This document shows, one piece after another, positions 31,476 through 39,988 of a stretch of DNA of 46,618 nt. Below the pieces are notes generated by a model, which was given only the letters and a program-made list of their open reading frames with translations, made no database searches and was not told the DNA's origin. Numbering within the stretch: position 1 is the first letter of the stretch; each line of letters opens with the position of its first letter. Source of the stretch: an uncultured Collinsella sp. (GTDB taxonomy: Bacteria > Actinomycetota > Coriobacteriia > Coriobacteriales > Coriobacteriaceae); the NCBI GenBank assembly GCA_900755005.1, contig CAAEEX010000113.1, forward strand, positions 1 to 46,618, in the 5' to 3' direction. A program made the translations under genes and the position numbers.

Positions 31476-32456
31476 CTAGACCGTCTGAAGCTTCTCGACC
31501 TCGTCAAGGTTCTCGGTCAGGCGCGCCGCGAAGGTCGAAAGCGGGTGCGGGTGCGTATCGAACTCGTAGGCCGTCTCTGTCGAATGGATCACCGTACCGA
31601 CGCCGGCGTCAGTCAGCAGCTCCAGCAGCAGCGAATGCGGCGTGGTGCCGTTGATGATGTGCGCGCGGAACACGCCGGCGGACAGCGCATCGACAGCTGC
31701 ACGCAGCTTGGGGATCATGCCCTTATCGACCTCGCCGCCATAGAGCATCTCGTTAACCTCGTCGAGCGTTAAGTTGGAGATGAGCGAGTCCTTGTCGCTA
31801 AAGTCCTTGTACAGGCCGTCCACATCGGTAAGGAAAATTGCCTTGTGCGCGTGGAGCGCCGCGGCAACGGCACCGGCGGCGGTGTCGGCGTTGATGTTGA
31901 AGAAACCGCCGTCCTCCCCCGCCGCGACGGTAGCGATGACGGGGATGTACTCGCTATCGAGTAAGCGCTCGATATAGTCGGTGTTGACGTGCGTCACTTT
32001 GCCCACGCGACCGAGATCGGGGTCGAGCGGCTCGGCGATGAGCGTGCCGGCATCGCTGCCCGACACGCCCACGGCCAGGTTGCCGTGGTGGTTAAGTGCC
32101 GTGACCAGCTCCTGATTGACCTTGCCGCCCAGTACCTCGCGCACGATATCCATGGTGGCAGGCGTGGTCACGCGCTGGCCGTTCTTAAACTCGACGGGAA
32201 TATCGTAATGGCTCAGCGCCTCGTTGATAGCCTTGCCGCCGCCGTGCACGATGACGGGGCGCATACCGATGATCTTGAGCAAAACGATGTCGCTCATCAC
32301 GTCGCGGCGCAGCTGCTCATCAACCATGGCGGCTCCGCCATATTTGATAACAACCGTCTTGCCGGTCAGGTTCTTAATCCACGGCAGCGCTTCGAACAGC
32401 AGCTGCGCGGTTGCTTCGTTGGATTCGCTCGAACGACAATCGCGTGCGAATTTCAT
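31476..32456 (-). CDS. argB: ArgB, acetylglutamate kinase
   Basis: This amino-acid kinase of 326 residues phosphorylates N-acetylglutamate. It has KTVVIKYGGAAM (phosphate loop Lys), VIVHGGGKAIN, the substrate strand LAVGVSGSDAGTLIAEP, FNINADTAAGAVAAAL and KGMIPKLRAAVDAL. The N-terminal helix before the kinase fold is the type seen in arginine-inhibited hexameric enzymes, suggesting feedback control (inference). A C-terminal tail of about 25 residues beyond the usual end is unassigned. It lies between argJ and argD with gaps of 81 and 69 bases. Confidence 0.94.
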   Translation of the reverse strand: MKFARDCRSSESNEATAQLLFEALPWIKNLTGKTVVIKYGGAAMVDEQLRRDVMSDIVLLKIIGMRPVIVHGGGKAINEALSHYDIPVEFKNGQRVTTPATMDIVREVLGGKVNQELVTALNHHGNLAVGVSGSDAGTLIAEPLDPDLGRVGKVTHVNTDYIERLLDSEYIPVIATVAAGEDGGFFNINADTAAGAVAAALHAHKAIFLTDVDGLYKDFSDKDSLISNLTLDEVNEMLYGGEVDKGMIPKLRAAVDALSAGVFRAHIINGTTPHSLLLELLTDAGVGTVIHSTETAYEFDTHPHPLSTFAARLTENLDEVEKLQTV

Positions 32457-32537
32457 AATCTGCCTCGTCTTTCATATCGTTATCGCGCCGTGCTCCGCTG
32501 TCCGCAATCGCAGCAAGATGCGCAACGTGCCTGGAAT

Positions 32538-33806
32538 CTAGGAACGGTAATCGCCGTTGATGGAGATGTACTCATGCGTGAGGTCGCAGGTCCACACCGT
32601 GGTCGCGGCGTCGCCTGCGCCCAAGTCGGCCGAGATAACGATCTCGGGCGCCTCGAAACGTCGTAGAGCCTCGTCCTCGTCAAAGGGAACAGTCAGACCG
32701 TCGCGACAGACAGGCATGCCCATCATGTCGATGGAAACGTCTTCCTGATTAAACTTCACGCCGCACTTGCCAAGCGCCATAGCAACGCGGCCCCAGTTGC
32801 AGTCGTGGCCGGCGATGCAGGTCTTAACGAGCGGCGAGTTGGCAACGGCACGGGCGGCGATATCAGCTTCCTCGTCGTTGGCGGCTCCGGTAACGTTGAC
32901 CGTAACAAGCTTGGATGCGCCCTCACCATCGGCGGCGATATTGCGCGCCAAGCTCTCGCACACCTCGTGCACGGCAAATGCCAACTCGTCGAAGGCATCG
33001 GAGCCCTCGACGATAGGCTCGGCATCTGCGGCAGCGGCGCCGGAGGCAAGCATGATGCAGGTGTCGTTGGTCGAGGTATCGGAGTCGACCGTTACCTTGT
33101 TAAAGGTCTGCTTGACGGTTGAGAGCAGCAGGGTGTGAAGTGCCGCAGGCTCGACGGGGGCATCGGTGGTGATAACTGCGATCATGGTGGCCATGTTGGG
33201 CATGATCATGCCCGAGCCCTTGCACATTCCGCCTACCGTATAGACATTGCCCGCATGACCCGCAGCCTCACTGACGTAGGATACGGCGTACTCCTTGGAG
33301 TGCGTGTCGGTCGTCATAATGGCGCGAGCGGCATCGGCGCCACCGTGGGCGGAGAGCGCCTCGTAGGCAGCAGGAATGGCGGTCTCAAACGTGTCGATCG
33401 GCAGAATCTGGCCAATCACACCCGTGGAGGCAACCAGAATCTGCTGGGGCTCGCAGCCGATGACCTGCGATGCGATGCTGCACGTCTCGCGCGCGCATGC
33501 AAGGCCGGTCTCACCCGTGGCGGCGTTGGCATTGCCAGAGTTGACCGAAACGCCGGCGATGATACCGTAGCCCTTGTCGGCACCGCCCAGGTTGGCACGG
33601 CTCACCTGCACGGGCGCCGCGCAAAAGCGATTGGTGGTAAACACGCCGGCACCGGGACAGGGTTTATCGGGCACGACGAGCGCGTAATCCAGACGCTCGG
33701 GGTTCTTGCGGAACCCAGCGTGGATGCCTGCGGCTTTAAAACCAGCCGCAGCCGTAACGCCACCCTCGACGGCGCGAATCTTGATATCAAACAGCTCGGT
33801 ATTCAT
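32538..33806 (-). CDS. argJ: ArgJ, ornithine acetyltransferase
   Basis: This protein of 422 residues recycles the acetyl group from N-acetylornithine to glutamate. It belongs to the Ntn-like family that self-cleaves; the nucleophile is T207 in GMIMPNMATMIAVITTDA, with the preceding KGSGM. The TDTHSKEY and VTVDSDTSTNDT motifs and the C-terminal NWGRV match ArgJ. Presence of argJ means acetyl recycling rather than ArgE hydrolysis. Whether it also has acetyl-CoA activity (ArgA role) cannot be told. The ATG follows GGAG at the far edge of normal spacing. A 134-base gap to argC shows a small hairpin but no T-run. Confidence 0.94.
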   Translation of the reverse strand: MNTELFDIKIRAVEGGVTAAAGFKAAGIHAGFRKNPERLDYALVVPDKPCPGAGVFTTNRFCAAPVQVSRANLGGADKGYGIIAGVSVNSGNANAATGETGLACARETCSIASQVIGCEPQQILVASTGVIGQILPIDTFETAIPAAYEALSAHGGADAARAIMTTDTHSKEYAVSYVSEAAGHAGNVYTVGGMCKGSGMIMPNMATMIAVITTDAPVEPAALHTLLLSTVKQTFNKVTVDSDTSTNDTCIMLASGAAAADAEPIVEGSDAFDELAFAVHEVCESLARNIAADGEGASKLVTVNVTGAANDEEADIAARAVANSPLVKTCIAGHDCNWGRVAMALGKCGVKFNQEDVSIDMMGMPVCRDGLTVPFDEDEALRRFEAPEIVISADLGAGDAATTVWTCDLTHEYISINGDYRS

Positions 33807-33940
33807 CGTCTTTATGACTCCTTATGTCAAACAAAAAACGGACATCGGTTGGTGCGCCATACCAGTCGTAATCATGAGACCAGCTTAAGAGTGGCGCCCC
33901 ACTCGATGCCCGACTACCAAATCGTTAACAATCGAATGTG

Positions 33941-35011
33941 CTACACCGGGCACGCCACTGTGGGCAAGCCTCGTCGCTCGTCAAAGCCAAAGACGATATT
34001 GGCGCACTGGACCGCTTGGCCCGCAGCGCCCTTGCACAGATTGTCGATGGCGCCCGTCGCCACCAGCACGCCCGCGCGTTTGTTGAGCGCGAGGCCAATC
34101 TGGGCGGCGTTGGTGCCGACGACCGAAGCCGTCTTGGGCTGTTGGCCGGCATCGAGTACGCGCACGAAGGTGCGACCGGCGTAGAACTGCTTGTAATGGT
34201 CGACAACGTCCTCAAGAACCAGGGAGTCGATAGCCTGCGGCGTGAGCGGCAGCGTCACCGTGGAGAGCAGTCCGCGCTTGAGCGGTGCCAGGTGCGGGGT
34301 AAAGACGACGCGATCGGTCAGGCCAAGGATTTGCTCGATTTCGGGCGTGTGGCGATGCTTGCCCACGCCGTAGGCCTCCAAGTTCTCGTCGGCGCTGCAA
34401 AAATGCGTACGGGCGTTGCAGGACTTACCGGCGCCCGTCACGCCGCTAATGGCATCGACAATCACAGGACCGTTCTCGGCCACCCAGCCCGCGCGTACGG
34501 CGGGCGCGGCGGCAAGGCTCGTTGCGGTGGGATAGCAACCGGCGCAGGCGACCAGCACGGGTTTGCCGTCGGCATGATCGGATGCAGCGGTCTCCAAATC
34601 CTGGGAGAACAGCTCGGGCAGACCGAAGGCGCGGGTCTTGAGCAGCTCGGGGCTCGTATGCTCGGCGGCATACCATGTCTCAAAGACAGACGCGTCGCTC
34701 AGACGGTAATCGGCCGAAAGATCAAAGCAGGAGACGCCCGATGCAAGCAGGGCGGGCACCTGAGCCATGGCAGCCGTGTGCGGCACGGCCAAAAATACCG
34801 CGTCGCAGTTCTTGAGCTCGGGGGCATCATGCGTCGTGAAGACAAGATCGCTTACGCCGGTGAAGCTCGGGTACACCGCAGACAACGGCTGGCCGGCATC
34901 GGCGTTGGACGTAATGGCGACAAGTTCAAACTCGGGATGACCGAACACGAGGCGAATGAGCTCGGCTCCGGCATATCCAGCCGCGCCGACGATTCCAACC
35001 TTCAAAGACAT
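33941..35011 (-). CDS. argC: ArgC, N-acetyl-gamma-glutamyl-phosphate reductase
   Basis: This NADPH-dependent reductase of 356 residues is first in the arginine operon. The dinucleotide fold opens VGIVGAAGYAGAELIRL. The catalytic C159 lies in ACAGCYPTA, where NPGCYPT is the common form. HRHTPEIEQ and FTPHLAPLKRGLLSTV are present as in the family. The C-terminus ends with the NLCKGAAGQAVQ motif. A pair of ArgR-like boxes lies about 90-125 bases upstream of its start. Downstream come argJ, argB and argD. Confidence 0.95.
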   Translation of the reverse strand: MSLKVGIVGAAGYAGAELIRLVFGHPEFELVAITSNADAGQPLSAVYPSFTGVSDLVFTTHDAPELKNCDAVFLAVPHTAAMAQVPALLASGVSCFDLSADYRLSDASVFETWYAAEHTSPELLKTRAFGLPELFSQDLETAASDHADGKPVLVACAGCYPTATSLAAAPAVRAGWVAENGPVIVDAISGVTGAGKSCNARTHFCSADENLEAYGVGKHRHTPEIEQILGLTDRVVFTPHLAPLKRGLLSTVTLPLTPQAIDSLVLEDVVDHYKQFYAGRTFVRVLDAGQQPKTASVVGTNAAQIGLALNKRAGVLVATGAIDNLCKGAAGQAVQCANIVFGFDERRGLPTVACPV

Positions 35012-35096
35012 ATCAGACTCCTTGTCTGCGATTTATGCACCGATGCGCATTTCGCAGCGGTCGTTATGAAGTGGGTTGAAACTTTAGCACCAAAAG

Positions 35097-35136
35097 ATGC
35101 ATGAATACGTAAATGGCTTGCATATTCATGCATTGA
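35097..35136 (-). promoter_or_regulatory. Probable ArgR (ARG box) operator of argCJBD
   Basis: Perfect 11-bp arms ATGCATGAATA (35097-35107) and TATTCATGCAT (35123-35133) flank a 15-bp spacer. They can be read as two 18-bp boxes (35099-35116 and 35119-35136) about 20 bp centre to centre, each with a TGAAT or ATTCA half, as expected for a bound ArgR hexamer. No argR gene is in the window. Confidence 0.6.
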
Positions 35137-35176
35137 AACATTCCCGACACATTCGCTTGAAGGAATTGACAAATGG

Positions 35177-35233
35177 AGCGGGCCCCATATTACCCAGTGC
35201 ACCTTACGGTGACGTTGCAATGTGGGGCCCGCT
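35177..35233. repeat. 14-bp GC-rich inverted repeat between argC and the PNPOx-like gene
   Basis: Arms at 35177-35190 and 35220-35233 pair over 14 bp with one G-U (core GCGGGCCCCA), and an inner CACC/GGTG hairpin sits in the loop. No T-run follows on either strand. It lies 44 bases after the stop at 35277 and probably marks that transcript's end. Confidence 0.55.
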
Positions 35234-35276
35234 ATATGCGAGAATTTGAATTGTCGAAGCTTGCTGAGAGACTCGT

Positions 35277-35687
35277 TTAGAGCTCGACCGGCACCCATTC
35301 GTCGTGGTTGCAGATAAAAGCCTCGGGATCCTCGACGCTAAAGAAGACGAGCGTAGGGTCGTCTGCGCCGCTGTAGTGCTCGCCCAGACGCTCCAGGTGC
35401 TTCCAACCTGCCTCGCGCATATCGGCCGCCGCCTGGTCATCCAAGCCGGCACGCCCGCGCAGGATGAGCCAGCCGTGACCCGGCCACCAACTCGTGGCCT
35501 CAAAGCACTGATTTTGCAGCAGCTCCTGCCACACATCTTTGGTGCGCGCTGTCACAAACCACAGCTTGCCGTCCTGAATCTGCGCAAACGAGAACGGACG
35601 TACATGTGGCTGCCCGTCCACGCTCGTCGCCAAGTACCACGCCGGCACCGACGTCAGATACTCCAGCACCGTATTCAATCCGTCCAC
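35277..35687 (-). CDS. Pyridoxamine 5'-phosphate oxidase-like flavin-binding protein (copy A)
   Basis: This protein of 136 residues has the split-barrel fold of the PNPOx family: VPAWYLATSVDGQPHVRPFSF, then GKLWFVTARTKDVWQEL and a Trp-rich centre. It is clearly paralogous to the next gene (WYLAT, VRPFSFA, GKLWF and KDVW are shared). I start at a GTG at 35687 because AGGAGG lies 4 bases before it; the in-frame TTG further upstream has no ribosome site. Members bind FMN, F420 or heme, or have lost cofactors; the activity is unknown. It is short for true PNPOx (about 200 residues). Confidence 0.8.
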   Translation of the reverse strand: MDGLNTVLEYLTSVPAWYLATSVDGQPHVRPFSFAQIQDGKLWFVTARTKDVWQELLQNQCFEATSWWPGHGWLILRGRAGLDDQAAADMREAGWKHLERLGEHYSGADDPTLVFFSVEDPEAFICNHDEWVPVEL

Positions 35688-35741
35688 GTTTCCTCCTGTC
35701 GCCTGACCAGTCTTTTTGGAATGTGTAGTCAATTTGGGAAA

Positions 35742-36188
35742 TTAGAGCTCGAGGCGCTCTTCGCTGCCGTCGATATCGCAGAACCGCGCGGCGATGTTGC
35801 GGACCGAGAAGAACGCAAGGCGGCCGTCGTTGGCACTCTCGTGTTCCTCGCCGATGCCCACCATGTGCTTAAAACCCGCTTGACGCACCTTGTCGCTCGC
35901 AACTGCGTCGTCCTCAAGTGCGGCTTCGCCGGTCAATACGATCCAGCATTCCCCCGGCTTCCAGCCCGAGAGCTCAAACTTGGGATTCGCACTCAGCTCC
36001 GCCCACACATCCTTGTCGCGCGACGTGCAAAACCACAGCTTACCTTCATCGACCATGGCAAACGAAAACGGCCTCACGCGAGGCTGATGCCCGTCGGCCA
36101 CATCGGTCGTGGCCAGATACCACGCCGGAATGCGCCTGAGATACGAGCAGGCGCGCTCAAGCTGAGCTGTGCGGTCGTTGTCGGTCAT
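35742..36188 (-). CDS. Pyridoxamine 5'-phosphate oxidase-like protein (copy B)
   Basis: This protein of 148 residues is a tandem paralogue of the downstream gene: IPAWYLATTDVADGHQPRVRPFSFAMVDEGKLWFCTSRDKDVWAEL. The two probably arose by local duplication. The ATG follows AAAGGGG. It lies 30 bases after the ecfT stop, so it may be read through from the riboflavin-uptake operon. That would suit a flavin-binding protein, although FMN dependence is only inferred. Confidence 0.82.
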   Translation of the reverse strand: MTDNDRTAQLERACSYLRRIPAWYLATTDVADGHQPRVRPFSFAMVDEGKLWFCTSRDKDVWAELSANPKFELSGWKPGECWIVLTGEAALEDDAVASDKVRQAGFKHMVGIGEEHESANDGRLAFFSVRNIAARFCDIDGSEERLEL

Positions 36189-36218
36189 AGGGACCCCTTT
36201 CTTGCGCTCGAATCGCGC

Positions 36219-37019
36219 CTAAACAAGTTGAAGGTTGACGACGATGACACACGCAAACAGCAGCATCGTCACCACCGCAGCCAGCGCATCCCCACGGCGA
36301 AATACAAGCGCATGCAGGCGCGTGCGGCCCTGCTCGCCGTGATAGCAGCGTGCATCCATGGCAGCAGACAACGTCTCGGCATGACGGAACACGCCCGTGA
36401 ACAGTGGAATCGCCACACTGCCGAGCATACGCACGCCGCCGAGCGGGCCACCCGTTACGCGTGCACCACGGCTTGCCTGCGCATCGGCCGTCTGCTTCAT
36501 CTCGGTGGCAAACTGCGGCATAAAGCGCAGCGCGATGCCCATGATCATGCCGAGCTCGTGCGCAGGGAGCCCCACACGCGCAAACGGCGCGAGCAGGCGC
36601 TCAAAGCCCGCGGTGAGGTCGAGCGTCGGTGTGGTGAGCGTGATGGCGCTCATACCGGCCATCATCAAGGTCAGGCGGCACGCCATAAAGGCGGCGGAAT
36701 GCAGCGAGCCCTCGCTTATCCGCAGAAAGCCGAGCTGCCACAGGATGCGCCCACTCTGATCGGTAAACAAGTTGAGCACCGCGACCACGACGACGATTGC
36801 CAGCAGCGGCGCCATCGACGACAGAACGCGACGAGCCGGCACCCGGGACACGACATAGATCAGCACAACGAAAATTGCGACAGGGGCCAATCCGCGGAAG
36901 CCGCCGACGGTCAGCGTCGTGATCAAAAACACAAAGCCCAGGAGCAGCTTGGTGCGCGGATCCAGGCGATGGATCGCGCTATCGCTCGGATAGTAGCTGC
37001 CAAACGAAAACGCCTCCAT
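36219..37019 (-). CDS. ecfT: EcfT, transmembrane coupling subunit of an ECF importer
   Basis: This membrane protein of 266 residues joins the ATPases to the substrate-binding S subunit. It has about five helices and, in the long cytoplasmic helical region, the two Ala-Arg-Gly-like coupling motifs: AQASRGAR near 180 and AMDARCYHG near 222 (second motif ARC instead of ARG). The ATG overlaps the stop of the ATPase gene (TAATG). With ribU and ecfAA' it forms an energy-coupling-factor transporter, here probably for riboflavin. Confidence 0.9.
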   Translation of the reverse strand: MEAFSFGSYYPSDSAIHRLDPRTKLLLGFVFLITTLTVGGFRGLAPVAIFVVLIYVVSRVPARRVLSSMAPLLAIVVVVAVLNLFTDQSGRILWQLGFLRISEGSLHSAAFMACRLTLMMAGMSAITLTTPTLDLTAGFERLLAPFARVGLPAHELGMIMGIALRFMPQFATEMKQTADAQASRGARVTGGPLGGVRMLGSVAIPLFTGVFRHAETLSAAMDARCYHGEQGRTRLHALVFRRGDALAAVVTMLLFACVIVVNLQLV

Positions 37020-38923
37020 TAGCAGCCCTCCTCTCGCGCGACCGTCTTGGATTTAGCAATGTCCGCGACGTTAGAAGGACCGTCCGAGCGACCGATTAGC
37101 AGGTCCACCAACTCGTCTGCCAGCGACTCAACCGTATAGAGCCCGCCGCAACGCAGCGGCACGCCCGCCTCCGCGAGCGCCAACGCCATGCGCTGGGCAG
37201 CAGGTACGCCCAAGCCGATCGACTTGAGCTCATCGGCATGTGCAAACACCTGCGCGGGGGTTCCCTCTGCAAACACCGCACCTTCGTTCATCACGACGAT
37301 GCGGTCGCAGCAATTGGCCAGGTCATCCATACTATGCGAAACCATGACAACGGTCAGGCCATCGCGGTGAAGTCGATCGATAAGCTCAAGGAAATCCCTG
37401 CGCGCAGCCGGATCGAGCCCCGCCATGGGTTCATCGAGCACCAGGACTTCGGGCTCCATGGCGAGCACACCGGCGAATGCCACACGCCGTTGCTGACCGC
37501 CCGAAAGCTCAAAGGGACTCTTGTCGCCGACCGTAGAAAGGTCGAGGCCCACGCGCGAGAGCGACGACTCGACGTGACGGTCGACTTCATCTTGCGGCAA
37601 GCCAAGGTTGTGCGGGCCAAACGCCACGTCCTGCGTCACGGTTTCGGCAAACAGCTGACGCTCGGGATATTGAAACACCACGCCGACCTTGGCCTTAACC
37701 GCGGCGGCATCTTTCTTGTTTGCCAGGTCGAGCCCCAGCGCGCGAACGAATCCCTCCTGGGGGCGAATCAAACCGTTGAGATGCTGGACTAGCGTCGACT
37801 TACCCGAACCGGTATGACCTGCCAAGCCCAGGAACTCGCCGCGACGCACCGTCAGCGATACATCGCGCAGCGCCCACGGACTGCTGGGGTCGTTTCCCCA
37901 GAGAGCCTGTTTGCTCGATTTGCCCGCAGTGACCGAGCGCTTATGCCAGCGGCGGCGCTCGCGCGGACTGAGCGAATAACTGTACGAAACATGGGATAGC
38001 TCGATGACGGGCTCCGACGCGTTGCCCTCGTTGTCTACCGGAACAGTGCCGTCAGCGATTTCCAACTGGGATGCGGAAGACTGCCCCGCGGTGCCTGCCC
38101 CACTTCGCTCGGCATAAGCCTGCGCAATCTCAGCGACCATATCCGCCTCACGCACCTGTGCGCAAACGGATACGCCCTTCTCACGAAGTGCCCTGCCAAG
38201 ACAGCACGATGGCGGCATATCCAGGTTCAGCCGCGCGAGCTCGTCCGCCCGCGTCAAGATCTCCTCGGGCGTACCGAGCATGGCAACGCGGCCCGCTTGG
38301 AAGACAGCAACGCGATCGGCCTCGGCGGCCTCTTCCATAAAGTGCGTAATCATCACGATGGTCATGCCGCGAGCGTGCAACACGCGGCAAGCCTTCATGA
38401 GGCCCTTGCGTCCACGCGGATCGAGCATCGAGGAAGCCTCGTCCAAGATGAGCACGCGCGGTTCCATGGCAAGCACACCGGCAAGCGCCACGCGTTGCTT
38501 TTGGCCACCCGAGAGCGCGTGGGTCTCGTGGCGCTCAAAGCCCACCAGGCCCACGCCCTTCAGCGCCTCGCATACGCGCTGCGCAATTTGCGCCGATGGA
38601 ACGCCAAGGTTTTCGGGACCGAACGCAACGTCATCTTCGACAAGCGTTGCCACCAGCTGGTCGTCGGGATTCTGGAACACCATGCCTGCGGTCGAACGAA
38701 TGTCGTAGACCAGCTCGGGATCGGACGCATCCATACCGTTGATACGTACCGTGCCCGCATCGGGCTGCAGCAGCGCATTCAGATGCTTGGCAAACGTCGA
38801 CTTGCCCGACCCATTGCCACCGAGGATGCAGAAAAACTCCCCGTCCTCGATGTTCAGATCGACACCGTCGAGTGCCGACACGGCACCGTCATAGCTAAAG
38901 GAAACGCCCCGACACTCAATCAT
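37019..38923 (-). CDS. ecfA: Fused EcfA-EcfA' double ATPase of the ECF importer
   Basis: This protein of 634 residues contains two complete ABC ATPase domains in one chain. Domain 1: Walker A GGNGSGKST at 35-43, ALSGGQKQR near 136-144, ILDEASSMLD. Domain 2: Walker A GHTGSGKST at 369-377, ELSGGQQRR, VLDEPMAGLD. A linker of about 75 residues (271-345) of low similarity joins them. In most genomes EcfA and EcfA' are separate genes; the fusion fixes a 1:1 ratio. The ATG overlaps the ribU stop by ATGA, and its stop overlaps the ecfT start. Domain 1 has EASS where most EcfA have EPT(A/S), in the Walker B/D-loop region. Confidence 0.93.
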   Translation of the reverse strand: MIECRGVSFSYDGAVSALDGVDLNIEDGEFFCILGGNGSGKSTFAKHLNALLQPDAGTVRINGMDASDPELVYDIRSTAGMVFQNPDDQLVATLVEDDVAFGPENLGVPSAQIAQRVCEALKGVGLVGFERHETHALSGGQKQRVALAGVLAMEPRVLILDEASSMLDPRGRKGLMKACRVLHARGMTIVMITHFMEEAAEADRVAVFQAGRVAMLGTPEEILTRADELARLNLDMPPSCCLGRALREKGVSVCAQVREADMVAEIAQAYAERSGAGTAGQSSASQLEIADGTVPVDNEGNASEPVIELSHVSYSYSLSPRERRRWHKRSVTAGKSSKQALWGNDPSSPWALRDVSLTVRRGEFLGLAGHTGSGKSTLVQHLNGLIRPQEGFVRALGLDLANKKDAAAVKAKVGVVFQYPERQLFAETVTQDVAFGPHNLGLPQDEVDRHVESSLSRVGLDLSTVGDKSPFELSGGQQRRVAFAGVLAMEPEVLVLDEPMAGLDPAARRDFLELIDRLHRDGLTVVMVSHSMDDLANCCDRIVVMNEGAVFAEGTPAQVFAHADELKSIGLGVPAAQRMALALAEAGVPLRCGGLYTVESLADELVDLLIGRSDGPSNVADIAKSKTVAREEGC

Positions 38924-39510
38924 GCGCGGCCTTTGACCTGGTCCTTTTTAGGCGTGATGAGGTTGGAGACTGCTTTATACACCGCTAGCGTCAACACCGA
39001 GTTAAGCACGGTCTTGATAAGGTTGAACGGCAGCACGGCAGGAATCATAAGCGGGGCGATCACATCGACCGAGCCATACCAGAACCATACGCCAATGGTA
39101 AGGTTTGCGACCATAGACAACGCCGTAGCGGCAATGACGCCGAGCACCAGACCAATCACGGCACCCTTATAGGTATGCATCTTCTGGTAGACGATAGCCG
39201 CGGGCAGAATGTAGCCCAGCGTGGCAACCAGGTTCATAAGCGCGCCGACCCAGTCACCCGTGGTGAGTGCATGGATAACGATCGCCATGGCGGCAACAGC
39301 TGTGCCGGCACCAGGGCCATACGCAAATCCACACACCATCGCCGGCACCAGCGACGGGTCATACGTCAAAAACGGCGCCGAGGGAAGGATGGGCAGCTGC
39401 ACATACATAAACAGGGCACCCAAGGCGCACATCAGCGCCATGGTAACGAGCTGTTTGGTGCTCCACCTATTCGTGTTCTCAAAATGAATATGCTGCGACT
39501 GTTCAGACAT
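38920..39510 (-). CDS. ribU: RibU-like riboflavin ECF transporter S component
   Basis: This membrane protein of 196 residues has about six helices and opens STKQLVTMALMCALGALFMYVQLPILPSAPFLTYDPSLVP, typical of S components with the RibU-type PxLxYDPSxVP loop. It captures riboflavin with the EcfAA'T module. The FMN riboswitch directly upstream gives independent support for the substrate. I start at the ATG at 39510 after AGGTGA; an in-frame ATG seven codons earlier lies inside the riboswitch. The gene is first in ribU-ecfAA'-ecfT. Confidence 0.93.
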   Translation of the reverse strand: MSEQSQHIHFENTNRWSTKQLVTMALMCALGALFMYVQLPILPSAPFLTYDPSLVPAMVCGFAYGPGAGTAVAAMAIVIHALTTGDWVGALMNLVATLGYILPAAIVYQKMHTYKGAVIGLVLGVIAATALSMVANLTIGVWFWYGSVDVIAPLMIPAVLPFNLIKTVLNSVLTLAVYKAVSNLITPKKDQVKGRA

Positions 39511-39525
39511 AAGATCACCTGCCTC

Positions 39526-39701
39526 TTTCATCCGGACTCTAACCGTTGGTACTGGAATCTCACCAGTTCAGCCGGCATGCGAACCAACGCACACACGGGT
39601 CGCGGACTCATCGGCTCGGTCGCAGGCACTTTACCTGCGCCACGGCGTCCCTTTGACACCGCCCGATTTACCACCAGTGGGGAATTTCACCCCGCCCTGA
39701 A
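39526..39701 (-). promoter_or_regulatory. FMN riboswitch (RFN element)
   Basis: The minus strand shows all conserved RFN blocks in order: CAGGGCGGGGTGAAATTCCC, GGCGGT, AGCCGATGAGTCCGCGACCC-like central blocks, GCCGGCTGAACTGGTGAGATTCCAG and GGTTAGAGTCCGGATG. The aptamer ends about 15 bases before the ribU start, next to its ribosome site, and no separate terminator lies between, so FMN probably blocks translation initiation. Confidence 0.95.
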
Positions 39702-39713
39702 ACAGCAATTGCA

Positions 39714-39741
39714 AGTGTAGCACGAGCAATCGTTCGCGCAA
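39714..39741 (-). promoter_or_regulatory. Promoter of the ribU operon
   Basis: On the minus strand -35 TTGCGC (39736-39741), a 16-bp spacer and an extended -10 TGCTACACT (hexamer 39714-39719). RNA would start about 6 bases before the RFN element. Confidence 0.65.
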
Positions 39742-39779
39742 GTATGCCGAGGGTAATTTGTGGCGGGGATCAGTTGCCG

Positions 39780-39977
39780 CAACAACCACGTTCCCCACCC
39801 ATCCCAAAGTAGCGCACCTTTCGCGCAAAGCGCAAAACAGCGAAGGGGACAAGCCACTGCAACAACCACATCCTCCACTCGCCCCAAAGCGGCGCGCCTT
39901 TCGCGGCAAAGCCGCGAAACAGCGACCGGGACACGTATTCCCAACAACCAAGTCCTCCGCCCACGCCGACCTCAAGG
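39780..39977. repeat. Imperfect tandem repeat, about 2.3 copies of 80-92 bp
   Basis: CAACAACCA recurs at 39780, 39860 and 39952, each followed by a related stretch. The two full copies share CCCAAAG, GCGC, CCTTTCGCG, a hairpin with a CAAAGC centre (TTTCGCGG/CCGCGAAA in copy 2), AACAGCGA and GGGACA. The third copy is cut short by the large palindrome. No gene is seen from 39742 to 40159. Confidence 0.7.
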
Positions 39978-39988
39978 CCGTAAACGCA

